Source: an uncultured Muribaculaceae bacterium
GTDB lineage: Bacteria > Bacteroidota > Bacteroidia > Bacteroidales > Muribaculaceae
Assembly: GCA_910579035.1 (NCBI GenBank)
Contig: CAJTSR010000004.1
Span: 1-64,000, forward strand
Reading direction: 5' to 3'
Length of the DNA stretch: 64,000 bases
Positions 35,762 to 44,597 of the stretch are shown here, piece by piece. Under the pieces are notes generated by a model. The model saw only the letters and a list, made by a program, of their open reading frames with translations, was not told where the DNA came from and ran no database searches. How positions within the stretch are numbered: position 1 is the stretch's first letter; each line of letters opens with the position of its first letter. A program made the position numbers and the translations under genes.

Positions 35762-37681
35762 TCACACAGGTCGTTTTATTCTATATACATTATTCACTAT
35801 CGATTCTGATTCCACATTTATAATCTCAGCCTCGCCATAGCTGCCCGCGCTTACAGTGAACACAGCCGAGCCGAACGGAGCTACCGTGGAATCATTACAA
35901 AAAGCCTTATCGGGCTGGCTTATAAGCACTCGCCCGTTATTGTGGCTCATTACAAAATCGGCTACCCAAGGATTGTCTGGGGAAAGATTCGACACATAAC
36001 GTACCTTTCCGGTAGCCCTGTCGGTAAACTCGAAATTGATGGTTATCAAAGGCGGCAGCCGGGTCGGATCTTCGTTGTCCGCCTCAAGCGCCCTGAGAAA
36101 AGTGGTAGGCAGCACGGCAGGAACAGTCGCCGTGCCGCTATAATACCACATAAAGTCATAAAAGGGCATGAATCCGCCAATTACCGAATCAAGAGCCGCA
36201 CCGATGCGCACCACCGGCCCGATAGTGCGATCTTGGCGCACAGGCTGCCCCGTAGCCTTGAAAATAGAAGCTATCGACTGCGTGGTAAGCGTCGGGTCAA
36301 GCGATTTAACCAAGCCTACAGCACCGCTTACTATAGGCGCGGAAAAGCTCGTGCCGTCAACAAGCTGCGCCGTACCTCCGAGCGGAACTTCTCCGTATAT
36401 TCCCACACCGGGAGCGGAAACTGTCGACTCATAAATCCGGCGCTCCGGGAAATTGCCAAAGTTGCTGAACATAGCCTTGCTCATCGACTTGTCCACGGCA
36501 GAAACCTTTATGGTATTGTCGCCGCGCTTTGAAGCATCGAGCGCCGTAAAGACATTCTCGTTGCCTGCGGCCCAGACTATCGTAACATAGAACTTATCAG
36601 CCATATCGAAAACATACTTCCACACAGCCTCCTGGTCGCGAAATTCACGACGGGCTATCTCTATCTGCTGCTCCACGCTCATATTGGCCATAGCATCGGT
36701 AAAACTCATACCTGCCGATATATTGACAACCTGAGCGCCGTGGTTTATGGCATACAGCAATCCCTGCAACATGGCAAAACAGCCAAAACGCCGGCCAAGG
36801 CTCACAGGCATAAAGCTACAGGCCGACGCTATTCCGGCCGACCCGTGGGCATTGTCGGCAGCGCCAACAGCAATAGATCCCACCATAGTGCCGTGGCTAA
36901 GCACAAGATCCGGCTGATTGGGATTAAAATCCTCAGGAACACCCACATCGTCGGTGCCTGTCTGCACATTATAAGGCGACACTATGTTGGTATTCGCAAA
37001 TTCAGGATTATTCAAATCAAAATAGCTGTCGACCACGGCAACCACCACGTCGGTAGAGCCGCGCGTCTTGTCCCAGGCCCGGAAAGCATCTACAGGACCG
37101 AAGTACCAGGCCTTACCGCGGTCTGCCAGAAAAGGGTCGTCGGACGATGCACTCACGTCCATCACAGTTTCGTCGAACACCATGAACGGTATGTCGGGAA
37201 TCTGCAGCGGAAGCTCCGTTATCAGCTCCACGCGACGCTCCGACGGCACCTGTATGGCCATCAGCTTGGTATTAGGGTCGGAAAACAGCACCTCGTAGCC
37301 ATCTTCAGGATATAGTTCCTTGAATCTTTCAGCCCAGCGCTCCATATCGCTTTGACCCGTTTCCGCTCCGAAAAGCACATTGAGGCGGTTCGACACGATA
37401 CGGCGGCCTTCGTCCTCGATTATGTCCTCCTCGCGTATGGGCGGCACACCACCGCCCTGCCCCGGTTCCACAACTTCCACAATCTCATCGGGAACAGTTT
37501 CTGTCGCTCCACGCGACTCCGCTCTGCTGCACGAACGGAACTGTGCCAGCAGATAAAGCAGGACGAACAGAAGCACCATAAACAGGATTCCCCGCAGCAG
37601 GCAGCCACCGAATCCCCAAGACTCCCAAAAGAAATAATGATGGTTTACAGGGCCTTTTCTATCGAAATGGATTCTCTTCAT
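35762..37681 (-). CDS. Membrane-anchored subtilisin-like serine protease (S8)
   Basis: A 639-residue type II membrane protein: short basic cytoplasmic tail, one TM (about 28-48, LLRGILFMVLLFVLLYLLAQF), then a periplasmic region. Residues about 100-190 look like a propeptide or N-terminal adaptor. The S8 catalytic triad is complete: D218 in VVVAVVDSYFD, H263 in LSHGTMVGS, S445 in DGTSFSAPIVSG, with the oxyanion Asn in VWAAGNEN. A C-terminal beta-rich domain of about 150 residues follows. Genes on both sides are 1-2 nt away. A processing protease inside a SrfB/SrfC locus is unusual; its substrate may be another product of the locus. Confidence 0.88.
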   Translation of the reverse strand: MKRIHFDRKGPVNHHYFFWESWGFGGCLLRGILFMVLLFVLLYLLAQFRSCSRAESRGATETVPDEIVEVVEPGQGGGVPPIREEDIIEDEGRRIVSNRLNVLFGAETGQSDMERWAERFKELYPEDGYEVLFSDPNTKLMAIQVPSERRVELITELPLQIPDIPFMVFDETVMDVSASSDDPFLADRGKAWYFGPVDAFRAWDKTRGSTDVVVAVVDSYFDLNNPEFANTNIVSPYNVQTGTDDVGVPEDFNPNQPDLVLSHGTMVGSIAVGAADNAHGSAGIASACSFMPVSLGRRFGCFAMLQGLLYAINHGAQVVNISAGMSFTDAMANMSVEQQIEIARREFRDQEAVWKYVFDMADKFYVTIVWAAGNENVFTALDASKRGDNTIKVSAVDKSMSKAMFSNFGNFPERRIYESTVSAPGVGIYGEVPLGGTAQLVDGTSFSAPIVSGAVGLVKSLDPTLTTQSIASIFKATGQPVRQDRTIGPVVRIGAALDSVIGGFMPFYDFMWYYSGTATVPAVLPTTFLRALEADNEDPTRLPPLITINFEFTDRATGKVRYVSNLSPDNPWVADFVMSHNNGRVLISQPDKAFCNDSTVAPFGSAVFTVSAGSYGEAEIINVESESIVNNVYRIKRPV

Positions 37682-37683
37682 AG

Positions 37684-40614
37684 CTATGAGATTTGCTTTA
37701 TTAAATCGCCAAGGGCACGGTTTACCTCAGGCCGCATCGTGGAGCGTTTAAGATGCACGATATACGCTATCGTCATATACTCGAGCCACTCGTTATAATG
37801 GCGGTCGAACGAATCGGTAAGCGTCGCACCGCTCTCGAACATATCTTCAAACAGACCCGCGAGTTCGTCGTGGTTATAGGACGAGCGTCGTTCGCGGTCG
37901 ATATAGTCATATACCGGCAGTCCGTTGTCTGCCACTATCAGCCGTGCTTTCTCCCTCTGCTCGGACGATAGCATTGAGTAGCCGAAATCATCGACAAACG
38001 AATTGAGTGTCGACGCCATCATGTCAGCCACCAGGCTCTCGCGAATCTGGGCTGTGTTGGCCACACTTACCTCTGTCCGTATTTTCTCCGCAATCACATC
38101 GGCAAGGTTCAGACGCCGGGCTGAGTCAAGAAGGGTCTGTGTGAGGTCTTTCATCAACACGGGGTTGAAACCGTCGGAGGCTGTGAAGGTGTTCATCAGT
38201 TCTTCCGATTTCACCTTGTCGCTCCATAACTGCATTATATGGTCGGCGATAAACACCTGATTGGTTTTCGGTCGCAGTTTCTCCTGAAAGAGTATCTCCA
38301 CATCGATGTTGCGACGGGCAAGCTCCGTTGCAGCCTGTTCGCGCGAACGCCAGTAGCGGTACGACTGCATCAGCCGTTCCCAACGCTCGTCGTCGGTCGC
38401 GCAACCCTCGAAGTCATTACATCTGCGCCTTATCAACTCGTACTCCTTGAGATTGTTGAGGTCGTTGTTGATAGCAGTGCCGTGCACGAGCTTGTGCACG
38501 GCCTGCAGACATTCGGCCTCGCTTACCTGAAACGCCTGCAGGAGATGCCCGAAATAATAGTTGTCGTGCGTGCAGCTTATATCGAACTCCCAGCGAAGGG
38601 CAAGCGCCGTATTGATGCTGTGCATCAGTTTCTCGGCCTCGTTTTCGGAATCATACTCCTTGTCCAGGATATCACGTATGTTTGCCATTATCTGGTCGCG
38701 CTCGCGCTGCATATGCTCGCGGCGTATTTCGGAAGCGGCGCGTGCCACTTTGGTCATACGCTCTATGATATAAAGCGAGCCGTCGTTGTTGAGCGTCGAA
38801 ACCACGTCCCATGCCAGTTCCGGGTCAAAGAAAAGCTCGCGCACGCTCGAATTCGACACAAAGGTGCGTCGAAGCAAGCGATAGTAATCAGCGTCCATCT
38901 CAAGAGCTGTTTCCGGCGACGACGTAGCCACATCATAGCCCGAGAACATCTGGTTGCCCTGCGGCGTGCAGGAGCTGAATTCATAGCTTCGTAGAAGGTA
39001 TGTGTCCTTGAACGACACGCCGGGCGCGCTCCAGTTCTTGAACCAGTCCACATTGTCCCAGTTCAGAACGGCATCGAGCAGCACCGTGCGGAAGCGGTCT
39101 TCCCAACGGTTGTTTACCGCCGTTTCCGTGTTGTGCGAATCGAAGGCACGGTGAGTCATGTCGATGTTTATCTTCGTTGCCACAAGCAGCAAGGGGGAGA
39201 TACCGCCTGTACGGGCAAGTGTGGCTGAACGCTCCGCAACTGTTGCCCCGACATTGCGGCGCACCCACTGGTCGAGCAGTATGTGAAGATTCTTTACTTC
39301 CGACTGCTTCTGGTGGTGGCAGAAAAGAAGCACCTTCATCATATGCGACTCGCTGTAGTGGTTGAACAGGTAGGCGATTTTGCCACGCAGGAACAGCTTG
39401 ACGAGCACGGACTGTCCCGACTTGTCGCGCGACCCTTCGGTGCAGAATGCCTCGTCCTGCTGCTCCGGGCTGCGCGCTCCGGGAAAATCGAGCAAGTCGG
39501 TATCTGCCATCAGGTTCTTGCCCACCTCGTCGGCGAGTTTGGAACGGGATGCCCTCGACAGATAGCCGGGAAGCCCGCTGCGGTTTTCGTCGTAGCTGTA
39601 TCGTAATTTCTCGTCGAGGTATTCCTCTTCAATCTTGAACACTACTTCGGCACTTACGGCGCAAAGGTCGCACGACGGGAAATCGGAAACCTCGCGCAGC
39701 GAGGAAGCCCCTGCCACGGGCACGTACACATTGGTATGCACCGGCCAGTCTGTTTCGTCGAGTCCGTTAAGGCAGGCCACCGACATTATGGTACGGCGGT
39801 TTTCGCCTCCGTGGATAACGGCCTGCAACGGCACATACACCTCGCGGGCATACGACAGCCGCTCGAGGTCTGCACAAAGGCGCTCGAACAGGCGGGTTAT
39901 CACCTCGTTGCCGTGCCACAGGAAGTTGAGCACCGACGCCCACTCTGCCGGAGGTACGCGCCGTATCACCATCGTGAGGGTTTCAAAATACTTGGAGCGG
40001 AGCATAGCCTGCGTCGGAGCCTCAACATATGTGGCAAGATAGCTCTTGATGTCGAGAATATCGTCGTCGGTAAGTACGGGTGACTCCAGTTCCGGCCTGT
40101 TGCCGTAGCGCTCCATTATGCGGCTCGAAACCTCGCGTAACTCCTGATCGGAGTATGTGGTATAGTCACGAATATTGCTGTAGTAGCCCGATGCGAGAAT
40201 AGTGGCAATCTGACCCACGCTAAGCAGCTTGACTATCACAGGGTAATCGCGCCTGTATCGTTCGGGCGCGTTGCGAAAGCTCGTAAGGCGCGTCACAACG
40301 CCTGTGGCCTCGCGGTCGTCGCCGATAGGGTTAATCTTGTCGACAAAGCCCACACCTTCGGGGTAGTCGGTCGATTTTATCACGAAAGGCTTGTCCGTTC
40401 GGTTCAGCAGGGTGTTGATCTGATAGGACTTGCCGGTCTGGCTCTCGCCGAAAGCGCCTATGGCGGGATTCTCTTTCAACGCTTCGAGCTGGCGGCGAAG
40501 ACGCCGGCGGCCGTCCACCATTTGGAAAAACGACTGCTCGTACTGCTCCGGCTTGTTGGCCTGCAGCCACGCAAGACCTTCGTTTATGATTCTTATGTCG
40601 TTGTCGAGTTGCAT
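37684..40614 (-). CDS. SrfC-like large GTPase
   Basis: A 976-residue protein resembling the putative virulence factor SrfC family (Virul_Fac). Walker A/G1 is GESQTGKS (56-63). A G3 motif DFPG is at D376-G379 (LLDFPGARSPEQQDE). The position of G4 has ATKINID (TK at 480-481) where TKxD is usual, so it is degenerate. The large helical C-terminal part (about 560-960) resembles stalks of dynamin-like proteins. No TM or signal peptide. It lies 9 nt after the SrfB-like gene, the srfB-srfC order known from Salmonella. The biochemical role of SrfC proteins is not established. Confidence 0.78.
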   Translation of the reverse strand: MQLDNDIRIINEGLAWLQANKPEQYEQSFFQMVDGRRRLRRQLEALKENPAIGAFGESQTGKSYQINTLLNRTDKPFVIKSTDYPEGVGFVDKINPIGDDREATGVVTRLTSFRNAPERYRRDYPVIVKLLSVGQIATILASGYYSNIRDYTTYSDQELREVSSRIMERYGNRPELESPVLTDDDILDIKSYLATYVEAPTQAMLRSKYFETLTMVIRRVPPAEWASVLNFLWHGNEVITRLFERLCADLERLSYAREVYVPLQAVIHGGENRRTIMSVACLNGLDETDWPVHTNVYVPVAGASSLREVSDFPSCDLCAVSAEVVFKIEEEYLDEKLRYSYDENRSGLPGYLSRASRSKLADEVGKNLMADTDLLDFPGARSPEQQDEAFCTEGSRDKSGQSVLVKLFLRGKIAYLFNHYSESHMMKVLLFCHHQKQSEVKNLHILLDQWVRRNVGATVAERSATLARTGGISPLLLVATKINIDMTHRAFDSHNTETAVNNRWEDRFRTVLLDAVLNWDNVDWFKNWSAPGVSFKDTYLLRSYEFSSCTPQGNQMFSGYDVATSSPETALEMDADYYRLLRRTFVSNSSVRELFFDPELAWDVVSTLNNDGSLYIIERMTKVARAASEIRREHMQRERDQIMANIRDILDKEYDSENEAEKLMHSINTALALRWEFDISCTHDNYYFGHLLQAFQVSEAECLQAVHKLVHGTAINNDLNNLKEYELIRRRCNDFEGCATDDERWERLMQSYRYWRSREQAATELARRNIDVEILFQEKLRPKTNQVFIADHIMQLWSDKVKSEELMNTFTASDGFNPVLMKDLTQTLLDSARRLNLADVIAEKIRTEVSVANTAQIRESLVADMMASTLNSFVDDFGYSMLSSEQREKARLIVADNGLPVYDYIDRERRSSYNHDELAGLFEDMFESGATLTDSFDRHYNEWLEYMTIAYIVHLKRSTMRPEVNRALGDLIKQIS

Positions 40615-40623
40615 AGTAGCTTT

Positions 40624-43600
40624 CTATTTGATGCTTAATTCAAATTCGCCCTTGTCGAGCCAGTGCTGCCCGTCGTTGATAATCGACTGGCATACAAAAT
40701 CAACTGCCGACAGAGGCAGCGGGTCGCCGTTGGCGTCGCTTATATCGTCGATTGCGAGTTTTTCGGGGTCGTCAACAAAGTCGCGGACAAGAGTCACCCG
40801 CAGCGAGCGGCGACCGCTGTTATTGTACAGAGCGTACACGGGCCGTCCCTCATAGTGCGGGGTGTCGAACTGTTTCGCGCCGAAAAATGCAGGGAACACC
40901 GACAGGCTCACTGTCTGCGAATTGCGTTTCGGCGTCATCAGTGTGTCGGCAAGACGGTCGCCTTTGTAGATTCCTATATAGTTGGCCGTGGAGGTAAAAT
41001 GCTCCACCATGTCGTCGAACTGCATCACCATGCCGTTGAATCCCTGCGTAGAGGCGAGATAGCCCACCATGGCGCCGACTGCCACCACTGCCTTCTGGTC
41101 GTAGAAGTAGCCCTGCGGGTCGGCGAGCGGATACCACTGCCCCACCCTGTATTCATTGAGCCGCACAAGGCGGTCGGGCGTCACTGGCAGATATTTCACA
41201 AACAGTTCCGTAATGGCGTCAATCGATGTCGGACGACCGGCAAGCACTATGATATCGCAATGATGAGCATACAGCATCACAGAAATCTGCTTGAGCAGCT
41301 TCTCCATAGTGGATTTAACGATGTCGGCCACACGCTCGGGGTCGAATCGCCATTTAAGCTCCTCGAAGCGGAAACCGAAATGCTCGGCAAAATAATCGAG
41401 AAGGTATGCCGACGGTTTGATGTCCGGGAAAATCTCGTCGAAAGTAAACACTCGCGACGGACGATGCAGCCTTAACTGCTCCATAAAGAACTGGGCCATC
41501 GGGTGCGACACCTGCGTGTTGAAGTCCACCCGGCAGCGCCTGTCGCGATCCTCCATCATAGTGCTGTCGGCGCCAAAGAAGTCGCGAAGCAACGATACAG
41601 CCATACGCTCCTTGACGGCTTTGGCGGCAGCCTCGGAAGGCGCCGACCGCAAATCTCCCACAAGCGTGCGGTAGTACACGTGGCGCCCCATCGACGGTAT
41701 CGCGGCAATGGCATCGGCATCGGAGAGCATCAGGCGGTTGGCAAGCGCGCAATATATACTGCCCATATCGGGATAATCGTGTCCCCGGTCCTCTATAACG
41801 ACATTCTGTATGATATTCCGCAATATGTCGTCGCCGGCAACATAGAAGCTGTCCCAGAACACAGGCCTCGGAGTGAGCGTGCCCTCGTCGTTGCCGGTAC
41901 ACATATAGGTGCATACCATCACGTCGGTTGTTCCTGCTCCGATATCTACCGAGGCCACGGTCACCGACTTGCCGTCATAGCCCTCGGCTGCGAGTTCGGG
42001 GCGCACATGCCCCTTCAGCTCGAAGAACTCGCGCGCACGCCCCTTGTAGCGCTCGGCTATCTCTGCATACAGATACACTAACTGGCAGCATGTGGCCTCG
42101 TCGAAACTCCACACACCCTTAGGCTCGCCGGCGGCGGCATCAATGCCCTTGGCGGCAAGTTTCTCGACAGAGGGTATAACCTCGATCTTGGGGAAACGAC
42201 CCTGCGGATATACCATAGCAAGGGCATCGTAAGCGTCAACGGCACACTGGCGCAGCTTTATCTGCTCGGCGCGCGGCATCGCCGTGGGGCATGTCACAAT
42301 CAGATTCCTGAGCACACGCTTGCAGTTTATCTCGCCGTGACGGCGGCGGAACTCGCTGCTGTTGATCTGCATAAATGCCTGCTGCAATATCTCCACCAGA
42401 ACGAAAGTCATAAGCGAGGCGCGCGAATAATGCGTATGCCCGTCGGTAGGCTCCTCCTCGGCGAAAGGGTCGCGTATAAACTCGCCCTTGCTGTTGAAGA
42501 GGTCGGAAAGTCCGGGCACGTATATATTTTCAGACTCGCGGATATACAGCGGGTCGGTTTCAGCGGTTAGATACTCCCATTTCTGCTTGAACGGAGCCTC
42601 GTCCCACAGATAGCGCTTGGGGCTTGAATAGTTGCTTGTTCCCGCCCACAGCCCTTCCGACTCAAGCGAACGGTACACGAGGCGCCGGGCTTCGTCGCCG
42701 ATGCGCACCATCGACGGGTAGCGGAACATGTCTTCTTCCTCTATCACTATGTCGTTGGCAAAATCGGCCTGCCTGAACACAAGGCGCATATCGAACGGAT
42801 GCTCGTAGGTGTGCGCAGGGTCGGTAAGATCGCGGAGGCTGAGCATGGCGGCCTTGGTGAAATCACCGTCTTCAAAAAGCAGGCCGCAGGTGCGCGAGTT
42901 ACCGATGTCAAGCACCATATCCACAGGAATCTCGGCCTGAGGCGGACAGCGGTGCAAGGTCACTTCGGGCGACGCTCCCACGAGCCGTATAAAGTTTACC
43001 AAGTATATGTAGAACCCTATGTAGCGGTATGTTGTCCGGGTGGGGTCAAGTCCTAAAAGCTGGGCAACATACTGGCTGAACACATTGAAACTGCCCGTCG
43101 GCGACATAAACAGTATCATATTCGACACCTTGTTGCACAAGCCGAACTCCATGGTGTCGATGCCCTCGGCCGGGAATGCCGGACGGAACATCGACATCTC
43201 GTCGTCGCTTGTCTGGGTGTCGAAAGCCCACGTGAAGCGGTAGCGGGCACGTCCATCTGGAGCGGGTTCGCCCACGCGGTCTACACGCACCCTGCACCAC
43301 GCGTAAGGCACATCGCCCGACACTCCGTGCTGCATCTCGAACATAGGCATTGGCAGCCATTTGCCAAGCACAAGCTCGAAAGCAGGGACGCGCTCGTGCA
43401 CATTGGCCGGATTGGGAGTCACATAGGACAGCAGCGTGTTGAAAGCGAACATCTGCTCCTGATTTCCCGGCTCAAGCTGCGTATACAGTGTCGGCGATAC
43501 ATCGGACCGCATCATTTCCACACCGCAGTCATCAAGACGCGCGCGTCCGTCGGCAAGCAACTCCATTGTGTTCTTACTCACAATCTCATTGACAGGAATG

Positions 43601-43785
43601 TACCGCCCTATACCGGGGTGGTACGACAGCAGGTCGAACACCTGCTCGCCTGTCAACTCATTGCGCAGGTTGCAAAAGCAGTATTTAAGCGGCCTTCCGC
43701 CGGGAAGTATCAATTGCTGTCCGGGGTCGAACTCTACTTCGGTGGTATGGAACTGCAAGCCGCTGTCGGCTATTAGATGAAGCAT
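40624..43785 (-). CDS. SrfB-like actin/HSP70-fold ATPase
   Basis: A 1053-residue protein resembling the SrfB virulence factor family. It has the three nucleotide-binding signatures of the actin/HSP70/sugar-kinase fold: phosphate-1 VLDIGNSRTCGLLFE (D293), phosphate-2 ASVDIGAGTTDVMV (D614), and an adenosine motif IIVLAGRPTSID (about 845-855). The first about 280 residues are an extra beta-rich domain. No signal peptide or TM, so cytoplasmic. It heads the locus, 52 nt after the methyltransferase gene; no separate TAnnTTTG promoter is evident in the gap, so it may be read from the dnaN operon. SrfB function is unknown. Confidence 0.82.
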   Translation of the reverse strand: MLHLIADSGLQFHTTEVEFDPGQQLILPGGRPLKYCFCNLRNELTGEQVFDLLSYHPGIGRYIPVNEIVSKNTMELLADGRARLDDCGVEMMRSDVSPTLYTQLEPGNQEQMFAFNTLLSYVTPNPANVHERVPAFELVLGKWLPMPMFEMQHGVSGDVPYAWCRVRVDRVGEPAPDGRARYRFTWAFDTQTSDDEMSMFRPAFPAEGIDTMEFGLCNKVSNMILFMSPTGSFNVFSQYVAQLLGLDPTRTTYRYIGFYIYLVNFIRLVGASPEVTLHRCPPQAEIPVDMVLDIGNSRTCGLLFEDGDFTKAAMLSLRDLTDPAHTYEHPFDMRLVFRQADFANDIVIEEEDMFRYPSMVRIGDEARRLVYRSLESEGLWAGTSNYSSPKRYLWDEAPFKQKWEYLTAETDPLYIRESENIYVPGLSDLFNSKGEFIRDPFAEEEPTDGHTHYSRASLMTFVLVEILQQAFMQINSSEFRRRHGEINCKRVLRNLIVTCPTAMPRAEQIKLRQCAVDAYDALAMVYPQGRFPKIEVIPSVEKLAAKGIDAAAGEPKGVWSFDEATCCQLVYLYAEIAERYKGRAREFFELKGHVRPELAAEGYDGKSVTVASVDIGAGTTDVMVCTYMCTGNDEGTLTPRPVFWDSFYVAGDDILRNIIQNVVIEDRGHDYPDMGSIYCALANRLMLSDADAIAAIPSMGRHVYYRTLVGDLRSAPSEAAAKAVKERMAVSLLRDFFGADSTMMEDRDRRCRVDFNTQVSHPMAQFFMEQLRLHRPSRVFTFDEIFPDIKPSAYLLDYFAEHFGFRFEELKWRFDPERVADIVKSTMEKLLKQISVMLYAHHCDIIVLAGRPTSIDAITELFVKYLPVTPDRLVRLNEYRVGQWYPLADPQGYFYDQKAVVAVGAMVGYLASTQGFNGMVMQFDDMVEHFTSTANYIGIYKGDRLADTLMTPKRNSQTVSLSVFPAFFGAKQFDTPHYEGRPVYALYNNSGRRSLRVTLVRDFVDDPEKLAIDDISDANGDPLPLSAVDFVCQSIINDGQHWLDKGEFELSIK

Positions 43786-43837
43786 ATGCGATTGGTTTAT
43801 TACAATACGGTGTGCCGTCTATCGCCCGGCAGTGGCG

Positions 43838-44593
43838 TTAAATTATCTCGAGATTGCCGTCAAGGCGCTGACGCACGACCTCGTACATCATCACGCCTGC
43901 GGCAACGCCGACGTTGAGCGACCCTATCTTGCCGAACATCGGTATGGCGCTGCGGGTATCTGCCTTGCGCAGAACCTCGGGCGAGATGCCGGTGTCCTCC
44001 GCTCCCATAACAAGGGCGAGAGGCGTGGTATAGTCGCCGAGGGTGTAATTCTCCGATGCCTTTTCTGTAGCGCACACTATCTGGCAACCGCTGTCTTTGA
44101 TATACTGCACGGCCTGCGGCAGAGAAGCGACCCGGCACACGGGAATATGAAGCAAGGCACCCGCCGAGGTCTTGACGGCATCAGCTCCGACCGTCACACT
44201 GCCGCGCTGCGGTATGACGATGGCGTTAACGCCGCAGCACTCCGCCGTGCGGGCTATCGCTCCGAAGTTACGTACATCGGTAATACCGTCGAGCACAAGC
44301 AGAAAGGGCAGCACGCCGTCCTCAAACATGGCGGGCAGTATGTCTTCGAGCGAATAGTAGGCCACTGCCGACATAAAGCCGATCACACCCTGATGGTTCT
44401 TGCGGGTTATGCGGTTGAGTTTCTCCACAGGGACTCGCTGCACGGGTATTCCGTAATCCTTGGCAAGATGTATGAGCCTGATTGCAAGTTCGCCGTTGAG
44501 ATCTTTCTTTATCAATAACTTGTCGACAGTCCGCCCGGCCTCGATGGCCTCGATGGCAGAATGTATTCCAAAAATATAATCGCTGTTTTCCAT
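43838..44593 (-). CDS. rlmB: 23S rRNA 2'-O-methyltransferase, RlmB/TrmH family
   Basis: SpoU-class methyltransferase predicted to use S-adenosylmethionine to methylate a ribose in 23S rRNA (G2251 in E. coli for RlmB). The 251-residue protein has the substrate-binding N domain (YIFGIHSAIEAIEAGR) and the SPOUT knot motifs: NFGAIARTAECCGV, LALVMGAEDTGISPEVLRKAD and IPMFGKIGSLNVGVAAGVMMYEV. The start at 44593 is chosen over an in-frame ATG at 44659 inside recN. It lies 4 nt after recN, so it is co-transcribed. Confidence 0.9.
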   Translation of the reverse strand: MENSDYIFGIHSAIEAIEAGRTVDKLLIKKDLNGELAIRLIHLAKDYGIPVQRVPVEKLNRITRKNHQGVIGFMSAVAYYSLEDILPAMFEDGVLPFLLVLDGITDVRNFGAIARTAECCGVNAIVIPQRGSVTVGADAVKTSAGALLHIPVCRVASLPQAVQYIKDSGCQIVCATEKASENYTLGDYTTPLALVMGAEDTGISPEVLRKADTRSAIPMFGKIGSLNVGVAAGVMMYEVVRQRLDGNLEII

Positions 44594-44597
44594 AAAT

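Noticed and set aside
27402..43785. Reading the locus as type VI or type IX secretion
   Set aside because: None of the sheath, tube, baseplate or Por core components is present; the only Por-like gene (DUF4835) lies in the neighbouring housekeeping operon.
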